Part shown: positions 1 through 4,364 of the stretch, piece by piece
How positions within the stretch are numbered: position 1 is the stretch's first letter
Layout: each line of letters starts with the position of its first letter
DNA from: Methylobacterium sp.
GTDB taxonomy: Bacteria; Pseudomonadota; Alphaproteobacteria; Rhizobiales; Beijerinckiaceae
DNA length: 5,343 bases
Assembly: GCA_021154065.1 (NCBI GenBank)
Contig: JAJKJG010000106.1
Coordinates: forward strand, 1-5,343
Reading direction: 5' to 3'
Notes under the pieces: model-generated
Databases searched by the model: none
What the model was told of the DNA's origin: nothing
Seen by the model: only the letters and a program-made list of their open reading frames with translations
Translations under genes and position numbers: made by a program

Positions 1-488
1 GCTTCGCCAGGCTCGTCGACGCGCTCGTCGAGGACGTAGCCTGTGTGTTGAAGATAGGCTTCCAGCGCGCTGAGGTCGAACGGTTCGCCGGCCTGGAGCA
101 TGAATCCGGATCGAGACCACGTCTCGCGCGGCGGCACGCGTTGGAGCAGCGCGTCCGGCGTAGTGACGAGAAGGCGCGGGGCGTCGTTCGCTTCCGTCAA
201 GCGGCGCAGCGCCACGACGCGCCGGCCCATGACCTCGCGCGATGGCGAGGCGCGATCGTAGGGGAGGCAGTCCCACCCCGGCATGACGATGACGTCGAGA
301 GACGGCGCGAGGCTGGCGAGAAGCCGCCCCAGGCGTTCCGCCCGGCGGTCGCTGCCGGCGATGTGGATGAGCCCACGCAGGCCGGCTTCCCGGGCTAGCG
401 AGAGCAGACGGACCGCCAGGAGGCCCATGGGCTCGACGGGAAGGGACGCAACCGGATCGGGCTGCTTCACGGCAGCGGCAGAGGGCAT
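1..488 (-). CDS. Mfd-like (transcription-repair coupling factor family) protein, N-terminal part, runs off left edge
   Basis: Read on the minus strand from an ATG at 488, this gives 162 complete codons and stays open to the window edge. Residues 64-120 resemble the UvrB-like N-terminal domain of Mfd: a GWDCLPYDRASPS block (71-83), then RRVVALRRL (89-97), then LLVTTPDALLQRVPPRE (106-122). Near the edge, GYVLDERVDEPGEA (150-163) matches the point where Mfd proteins continue into the GYxxxxxVxEPGEfavRGG block. Mfd removes stalled RNA polymerase and recruits UvrA; full-length proteins are about 1,100-1,200 residues. The helicase motors would lie outside the window. The sequence is more divergent than I expect of a housekeeping Rhizobiales Mfd, so it may be a paralogous Mfd-like helicase rather than mfd itself. 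An in-frame TAA, the stop of the upstream hydrolase gene, lies 18 bp before the ATG. No strong ribosome-binding site is visible, which suits translation within an operon with that gene. Family assignment is firm; orthology is not. Confidence 0.82.
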   Translation of the reverse strand, partial: MPSAAAVKQPDPVASLPVEPMGLLAVRLLSLAREAGLRGLIHIAGSDRRAERLGRLLASLAPSLDVIVMPGWDCLPYDRASPSREVMGRRVVALRRLTEANDAPRLLVTTPDALLQRVPPRETWSRSGFMLQAGEPFDLSALEAYLQHTGYVLDERVDEPGE

Positions 489-506
489 CGAGCGCTCGTT
501 TGAGGG

Positions 507-1199
507 TTAGTTGAGAAAGCGGGCGACCGCGGCCGTCACCATCTCGGGCGGAACCGCATGCCCGCCGTCGAACTCGCGGTAGTCGAGATCGTAGCCGGCG
601 GCTCTGAGCGTCGCCGCCAGACGGCGGCTGCATGCATCGATGGGCAGAACGGCATCGTGGACGCCGTGAGACACGAAGATGCGGGGCCTCCCCTCATGCC
701 GGCTCGGCGCCATGTAACCGGGCGAGAAGGCAAGGACGTCGGTGAACAGATCCCCATTGGCGATTCCGAGCGAGAGCGCATAGGACGCGCCGTCAGAAAA
801 TCCCGCGATCGCGATCCGGTTCGGATCGACCGCACGTCGCTCGAACACCCGGCCGAGCGCCCGGTCGATGAAGGCCACATCCGGCCCATAGCCGCCCAGG
901 ATCACATCCCAGGTGCGCCCGCGCGACTCCGGTGCGAGGATCAGGTAGCCCCGCGCTTCCGCCGTTTCGACGAAGCGGTCCACGAGTTGGGTGGCCTGCC
1001 CGCCGGCGCCATGCAGCATGACCAGCAGCGGAGCCGGCTCGGCCGCGCCGCGACGTTTCGGCACGAAAAGGAGGCCGTCGCGCCCAGAGGTAAGGCCGAG
1101 GACCTGAACGCCGTGCGCGCCGTCGTCCGTTTTCATGCCTCCGCGCGGCTTCGCGTGCAGAACGCCCGCTCGCGCAGTTGGGCTTCGTGGTTTCGTCAT
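507..1199 (-). CDS. alpha/beta hydrolase (esterase / phospholipase-carboxylesterase type)
   Basis: A 230-residue protein with a complete serine-hydrolase signature. It has an oxyanion-hole loop HGAGG (63-67), a nucleophile elbow GFSDG with Ser135, a probable acid Asp182 in SHGVHDAVLP, and a catalytic His214 in FDGGHAVP. These are in the order and spacing of the carboxylesterase/phospholipase and dienelactone-hydrolase-like families, whose members are commonly 200-250 residues. There is no signal peptide or membrane segment, so it is probably a cytoplasmic ester hydrolase. The substrate cannot be read from sequence. The chosen ATG has AAGG eight bases upstream. The first 29 residues are basic and poorly structured, and Met22 is an alternative start with GGAGG only one base away, which is too close for a good ribosome-binding site. 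The stop lies 18 bp before the Mfd-like start, in the same frame, suggesting an operon. Confidence 0.88.
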   Translation of the reverse strand: MTKPRSPTARAGVLHAKPRGGMKTDDGAHGVQVLGLTSGRDGLLFVPKRRGAAEPAPLLVMLHGAGGQATQLVDRFVETAEARGYLILAPESRGRTWDVILGGYGPDVAFIDRALGRVFERRAVDPNRIAIAGFSDGASYALSLGIANGDLFTDVLAFSPGYMAPSRHEGRPRIFVSHGVHDAVLPIDACSRRLAATLRAAGYDLDYREFDGGHAVPPEMVTAAVARFLN

Positions 1200-1243
1200 A
1201 GGCGTGGCCTTGCATTCCTGCGTCTCTCGGTCGGGTCGTCAGG

Positions 1244-1399
1244 CTTGCCCCGTCATTTCCGGGGCCGGAGGCCCGCCCCGGAACCCACGAACACAGGCGG
1301 TTCAGGAGAGGCACGAACCCGCATCGCCCCATCCATGAAAAGCACATGTTCATGGGTCCGGGCTCATGCCTTCGGCATGCTCCGGAATGACGGGGCAAG
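1244..1399. repeat. 156-bp palindromic intergenic repeat element
   Basis: The ends form an imperfect terminal inverted repeat: CTTGCCCCGTCATTTCCGG at 1244-1262 pairs with CCGGAATGACGGGGCAAG at 1382-1399, differing by one unpaired T. Inside are two smaller hairpins. CCGGGGC (1259-1265) pairs with GCCCCGG (1275-1281). A near-palindrome around 1356-1387 is centred on CATGCC-TTC-GGCATG (1365-1379). The CCGTCATTCCGGGGC type of end and the translated signature (PRHSGACRRHEPGP on the minus strand) resemble the short, non-coding palindromic repeats that recur between genes in many alphaproteobacterial genomes. It carries no transposase and no credible reading frame. It lies downstream of the oxidoreductase and upstream of the hydrolase, where it could fold in RNA and act as a terminator or mRNA 3' end. 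That role is inference. Copy number cannot be checked from one window. Confidence 0.75.
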
Positions 1400-1483
1400 G
1401 TTCCGGCCCAATCAGCGCGACCAAACAGCAATGCTGTGGACACGTAGAGCCGCTCCCGTCGTCATCGGCCGACATTCCATGAC
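1400..1483. other. short intergenic stretch after the repeat, no feature recognised
   Basis: This stretch lies between the palindromic repeat and the stop codon of the oxidoreductase. The only structure seen is a small near-palindrome, ACAGCAATGCTGT (about 1425-1437), too weak to call a terminator by itself. With 1200-1243 and the repeat it makes a 284-bp gap without a gene. Confidence 0.5.
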
Positions 1484-2395
1484 CTACCTCAAATCCTCGT
1501 CGGTCAACTCGTTGTTGATCGCGAACGCGGCCATGGCTCCTTCCGCCGCGGCGACAATCGCGAACTGGACGCGCCGCGAGGCGTCGCCCGCCACGTAAAG
1601 CCCCGGCACGTTGGTTTTCTCGTAATTGTAGGTCTCGACGGTTCCCTTCGAGGTCAAGTTGCAGTCCAATTTGGTGAGAAGCTCCGGGACGTGGCACTCG
1701 CCCTGGATGAAGAACAAAGCGTCGCGTTCGAGCGCTTCGCCCGACGCGAAGCAAATCCGTTCGAGGCCCCGCTCGCCTCCCTCCAGCCTCGCGATACGGT
1801 CTTCAATGACGCTGATGCGGGCGCGTTCGAGCGCGCCCTGATCCTCCGGCGAAAGATCGGAGGGGCCATCGGTGAGAAGAACGAGGTCTCGGCTCCACGT
1901 CGTCAACTCGATCGCAAAGCCTTTGCCGCTGTGCCCGCGGCCATAGACCGCGATGGGCTGATCGCGGTGCTCCCAGCCATCGCAGTACGGGCAGTTGTAG
2001 ACGCCCTTGCCCCAAAGCTCTCCAAACCCGTCGATTGCCGGCAAGTCGTGCATGACGCCGATCGCGAACAGGAGCTTGCGCGCGCCAACCCGCGCTTCGT
2101 CCGCCAGCGTCACCGTGAACCGGCCGTCTTCGCATGCTGCGTGCGTGACCTCGATGTCGCGAATCTCCACGGATGAGTAGGGCGCGAGCTGCTCGCGCGC
2201 GGTGCGGCGCAACTCAGCCGGCTTGACGCCGTCGCGGGTAAGGAAGCCGTGCACGCCGCGCGAGCACGCATTGCGCGGCCTGCCGGCGTCGCATAGGAGA
2301 ACGCGCCGGCGGCAGCGGCCGAGGATCAGGGCTGCGTTGAGACCTGCCGGGCCCCCGCCCACGATCACGACGTCGAAAATGGGCGTTTCTGACAT
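1484..2395 (-). CDS. thioredoxin-reductase-like NAD(P)/FAD-dependent oxidoreductase
   Basis: A 303-residue flavoprotein, close to the usual 300-320 residues of this family. An N-terminal FAD-binding motif VGGGPAGLNAAL (12-23) follows a beta strand. A redox-active pair CPYCDG (Cys135, Cys138) is in the position of the CATCDG dithiol of thioredoxin reductase. A C-terminal flavin motif GLYVAGDAS (265-273) is followed by VQFAIVAAAEGAMAA (276-290). Stretches such as GFLTRDG and LWGKGVYNCPYCDGWEHRD place it in the TrxR-like subgroup usually seen with CPYCHGWE, not with canonical TrxB. The second nucleotide-binding motif is unusual (YGRGHSGKG, 151-159), and the HRRxxxR motif that TrxB uses for NADPH is missing (LLTDGPSDLS instead). 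The electron donor and partner are therefore uncertain. It is probably cytoplasmic. The ATG at 2395 has no convincing ribosome-binding site. It is divergent from the BrkB-family gene, so the two may share a control region. Confidence 0.9.
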   Translation of the reverse strand: MSETPIFDVVIVGGGPAGLNAALILGRCRRRVLLCDAGRPRNACSRGVHGFLTRDGVKPAELRRTAREQLAPYSSVEIRDIEVTHAACEDGRFTVTLADEARVGARKLLFAIGVMHDLPAIDGFGELWGKGVYNCPYCDGWEHRDQPIAVYGRGHSGKGFAIELTTWSRDLVLLTDGPSDLSPEDQGALERARISVIEDRIARLEGGERGLERICFASGEALERDALFFIQGECHVPELLTKLDCNLTSKGTVETYNYEKTNVPGLYVAGDASRRVQFAIVAAAEGAMAAFAINNELTDEDLR

Positions 2396-2436
2396 GCGGA
2401 GGCGCTGCCGGGAGCGAGGAGATGGTTTGCCCCTTC

Positions 2437-2462
2437 AATGGCCGATGCGCTCAAAGCGTTCC
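2437..2462 (-). promoter_or_regulatory. possible degenerate EcfG-type promoter for the oxidoreductase gene
   Basis: On the minus strand GGAAC (2462-2458) is followed after 17 bases by CATT (2440-2437), one base off the CGTT expected for the alphaproteobacterial stress sigma factor EcfG. Transcription would begin near 2430, about 35 bases before the ATG at 2395, a geometry like that of the two better EcfG sites in this window. The -10 mismatch makes this only a suggestion. Confidence 0.25.
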
Positions 2463-2484
2463 CGCGGGAGAGCAATATCTTCAA

Positions 2485-2510
2485 GGAACGGTTCCCTTGC
2501 CTCTCCCGTT
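2485..2510 (+). promoter_or_regulatory. EcfG-type (general stress) promoter for the BrkB-family gene
   Basis: GGAAC (2485-2489) and CGTT (2507-2510) are separated by 17 bases, matching the published EcfG consensus GGAAC-N16/17-CGTT. Transcription is expected to start near 2517-2520, about 25 bases before the ATG at 2543. The -35 box overlaps a small near-palindrome, GGAACGGTTCC (2485-2495). The site sits inside the longest version of the downstream reading frame, so it also supports the shorter start. Confidence 0.6.
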
Positions 2511-2542
2511 ATGCCGAACGAGTCAGCCTTCAGGTCAAGGTC

Positions 2543-3628
2543 ATGTTGCGCCCATCCGCACCCCATAGTTCCGCGACCAGGGCCGGCGCTGCGTCATCCT
2601 CGACGCTTTGGCGGATTCTCTTCGGATTCGTCGTCGTTGTGCTTACATCCCTGCGCGCGCGAACATCCCTGCGCGCGCGAAAGCCGGGCGAGGCGCCCGC
2701 GCAAGGCCGTCCCGCGCGCGGGCGCACGGATGGCCGGGCACGGTCCGGACCAGACTTGGAGAACGCAGCTTCCTCCTGGCGCGTCTCTGAGCCGGGGCGC
2801 GGCCGAGACGCCGACTCGCCGACCGAAATCCCACAGAAAGGATGGAAGGACATCCTGTGGCGCGTCTATGAGGAGGTCAACAAAGACCGCATCCTGGCGG
2901 TGGCGGCTGGCGTGACCTTTTACGCTCTGCTCGCGCTTTTCCCTGCGGTTGCAGCTCTGGTTTCGATCTATGGCCTGTTCGCAGACGCCGGGACGATCCA
3001 AGACCATTCAAACACTCTGGGAGGCTTTTTGCCCGGAGGAGCGCTGGATGTGGTTGGCGAGCAGGTGAAGCGCATCACGTCGAAAGGGAGCGGAACCCTG
3101 GGCTTCGCCTTCTTCTCCGGCCTTGCGATCTCGCTATGGAGCGCCAATGCCGGCATGAAGGCGATGTTCGACGCCTTGAACGTCGCCTATGACGAGGACG
3201 AGAAGCGCGGGTTCATCGCGCTCAACCTGCGCTCGCTCGCCTTCACGCTCGGCGCCATCCTGTTTCTCGTGCTGGCGCTTGTCGGCGTGGTGGTCGTTCC
3301 GGTCGTCCTCAATTTCATCGGACTCGGGAAGGCCGCCGAGTGGATCATCTCCCTCGCGCGCTGGCCGGTTCTGCTCGCCATCATCATCGGCGGGCTCGCC
3401 GTTCTCTACCGCTACGGCCCAAGCCGCAACAACGCGCAGTGGCGCTGGATTTCGGCCGGCAGCATCCTGGCTGCGGTCGTATGGGTCGTCGGCTCGATGC
3501 TTGTCTCCTGGTACGTCTCCAATTTCGGCAACTACAACGAGACATACGGGTCGCTGGGCGCTGCGATCGGCTTCCTGACCTGGATCTGGCTCTCGACCAC
3601 GATCGTCCTCGTCGGGGCCGAATTATAA
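2543..3628 (+). CDS. YihY/BrkB-family inner-membrane protein, C-terminally truncated by a frameshift
   Basis: This is a YihY/virulence factor BrkB family integral membrane protein, a family once misnamed ribonuclease BN, with no settled molecular function. Counted from the longest frame (ATG 2438), the conserved core starts at KGWKDILWRVYEEVNKDRILAV (134-155). Hydrophobic segments follow at about 157-181, 221-237, 266-294, 304-324, 339-361 and 372-394, plus a weaker one at 57-70. Core marks are ISLWSANAGMKAMFDALN (231-248), RYGPSR (325-330) and NYNETYGSLGAAIGFLTW (365-382). I prefer the ATG at 2543 (Met36 of the long frame; AGG eight bases upstream) because the EcfG promoter lies upstream of it and the preceding 35 residues look unlike protein. 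The 2438 start would leave only 42 bp to the divergent gene. Residues 82-130 are Arg/Gly/Pro-rich and probably disordered. The frame stops at TAA 3626-3628, right after VGAEL, where relatives continue with NAEMEHQTARD. Confidence 0.85.
   Translation: MLRPSAPHSSATRAGAASSSTLWRILFGFVVVVLTSLRARTSLRARKPGEAPAQGRPARGRTDGRARSGPDLENAASSWRVSEPGRGRDADSPTEIPQKGWKDILWRVYEEVNKDRILAVAAGVTFYALLALFPAVAALVSIYGLFADAGTIQDHSNTLGGFLPGGALDVVGEQVKRITSKGSGTLGFAFFSGLAISLWSANAGMKAMFDALNVAYDEDEKRGFIALNLRSLAFTLGAILFLVLALVGVVVVPVVLNFIGLGKAAEWIISLARWPVLLAIIIGGLAVLYRYGPSRNNAQWRWISAGSILAAVVWVVGSMLVSWYVSNFGNYNETYGSLGAAIGFLTWIWLSTTIVLVGAEL
2645..2680 (+). repeat. perfect 18-bp tandem duplication inside the BrkB-family gene
   Basis: ACATCCCTGCGCGCGCGA occurs twice in direct succession (2645-2662 and 2663-2680) without a mismatch. 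It is in frame and encodes the hexapeptide TSLRAR twice, just after the first hydrophobic segment. The copies are identical at every wobble position, so the duplication is probably recent. It lengthens a basic linker ahead of the conserved core. Confidence 0.95.
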
Positions 3629-3738
3629 ACTCCGAAATGGAACATCAGACGGCCCGTGACACGACCGAGGGACCCGAAAAACCGCTCGGCGCGCGCGGGG
3701 CCCGGATGGCGGATACGGTCGGCGCAGCGAAGGCGTGA
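3628..3738 (+). pseudogene. displaced C-terminal tail of the BrkB-family protein (out of frame)
   Basis: Read from AAC at 3628-3630, this gives NSEMEHQTARDTTEGPEKPL and continues GARGARMADTVGAAKA to a TGA at 3736-3738, 36 codons. The sequence is the expected cytoplasmic C-terminus of Rhizobiales YihY/BrkB proteins (AELNAEMEHQTARDTT...GPEKPLGARGARMADTVG). It sits in the frame two bases off from the main gene. Removing one TA from TTATAAAC (3623-3630) restores AEL-NSEMEHQ, giving a 397-residue protein from the 2543 start. The tail has no start codon or ribosome-binding site of its own, so it is probably untranslated unless ribosomes shift frame. A sequencing error at this point is the main alternative. 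Confidence 0.8.
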
Positions 3739-3825
3739 TCTGCGCTGGATAACGTTCATGTTCCAGTAACGCTGTTTCGGTATCGGCATATTCAAAGATG
3801 GGTTCCGGTCCACCCCATCTTGACC

Positions 3826-3865
3826 AAAAGAAGCCTCGCCGGCGAACGTCGGCGGGGCTTCTTTT
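3826..3865. terminator. strong bidirectional rho-independent terminator
   Basis: AAAAGAAGCCTCGCCG (3826-3841) pairs with CGGCGGGGCTTCTTTT (3850-3865) over 16 positions, with one G-T type wobble, leaving an 8-base loop. On the plus strand the stem ends in TTCTTTT. On the minus strand it ends in a CTTCTTTT-type run as well, so it can work both ways. It lies about 90 bases after the displaced BrkB tail and would end that transcript. Confidence 0.88.
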
Positions 3866-3979
3866 CGATTGCCTGTCGCACGATACGCAAAGCCTCGTCG
3901 GGTTCATCTGCGCAGTCATACAGGCGGAACGCTCGCCGGCGTCGGCTTGTGCCGATCATCTTCGATGTCTTGGAACACG

Positions 3980-4143
3980 GAGGCTCGCGCCCTGGGCGGC
4001 TCACCGAGATCAACGTGGCTGGCGCGATCGGCTTGAGCAGCAGCTTGGTCCAAGCCACACCATCGTAACGGTGCTGTGCGACTACGGCGCGCGGTATCAA
4101 TCGAAGCTGTTCGACCTCGATTTCCTCCGCTCCAAGGACCTGC
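3980..4143 (+). pseudogene. decayed 3' fragment of a cysteine synthase gene
   Basis: Pieces of the C-terminal end of a PLP-dependent cysteine synthase (O-acetylserine sulfhydrylase) lie in consecutive frames. Frame starting 3992 gives LGGS, matching the LGGSSG block. Frame starting 4009 gives INVAGAIGL (4009-4035). The next frame (about 4041 on) gives LGPSHTIVTVLCDYGARYQS followed by KLFDLDFLRSKDLP, ending near 4143. In intact enzymes these are contiguous (GGSSGINVAGAIRLA..LGPGHTIVTILCDYGTRYQSKLF..FLRSKGLP). The last two joins fit single-base deletions near 4005-4008 and 4036-4040. The final residues and stop are replaced by unrelated sequence. The N-terminal two-thirds with the PLP lysine are absent, so this cannot be functional. 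The LCDYGxRYQSKLF match is distinctive, so the family call is secure; the LGGS piece is weaker. Confidence 0.75.
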
Positions 4144-4297
4144 CGATGAGTGCGAGGTCTGAGCGATCTCAACCGGCTGATCGCTCGCGCCAGCGAGATG
4201 AGGCGGCTTGCGTCTGGAACTCATGCTGGCGGGGGAAGTTCTCATCCCAACAGCTTCGAGGGAGTGCGCTCAGGCGCAGTCGCCGCTCTACCACGCT
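4144..4297. other. non-coding stretch between gene debris and the sensor promoter
   Basis: No protein I recognise is encoded in any frame. The only structure noted is a 7-bp inverted repeat, GAGCGAT (4161-4167) with ATCGCTC (4180-4186), 12 bases apart. The stretch from 3866 to 3979, upstream of the cysteine synthase remnant, likewise has no intact gene. Confidence 0.4.
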
Positions 4298-4322
4298 GGA
4301 ACCTGAGCCGTTCCATTCCGTT
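4298..4322 (+). promoter_or_regulatory. EcfG-type (general stress) promoter for the sensor protein gene
   Basis: GGAAC (4298-4302), 16 bases, then CGTT (4319-4322): an exact fit to the EcfG consensus. Transcription would begin near 4330, leaving a leader of roughly 35 bases with a GAGGGG ribosome-binding site at 4355-4360, four bases before the ATG at 4365. It lies outside any gene and points at the only downstream gene. Confidence 0.65.
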
Positions 4323-4364
4323 GTGCAGTCCCTTGAACGGACAAAGTAACAAGTGAGGGGCTGA

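Noticed and set aside
558..1598. 346-codon plus-strand open frame
   Set aside because: It lies antisense to the hydrolase, whose catalytic motifs are complete, and runs through the intergenic repeat. It shows no recognisable domain.
1691..2176. 161-codon plus-strand open frame
   Set aside because: It is antisense to the FAD oxidoreductase, has no ribosome-binding site of note and no recognisable protein features.
2438..2542. N-terminal extension of the BrkB-family frame from ATG 2438
   Set aside because: It contains the EcfG promoter, has no ribosome-binding site at a usable distance, and would leave only 42 bp to the divergent gene's start. I kept the 2543 start as more likely.
4265..4300. 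tRNA D-arm-like string (GTGGTAGAGC on the minus strand)
   Set aside because: There is no matching anticodon stem, T-arm with GTTCRANYC, or acceptor stem, so it is not a tRNA gene or an identifiable tRNA fragment.
3798..4349. 183-codon open frame across the intergenic region
   Set aside because: It crosses the terminator hairpin and matches known protein only over the cysteine synthase scrap at about 4041-4143. The rest is unlike protein.
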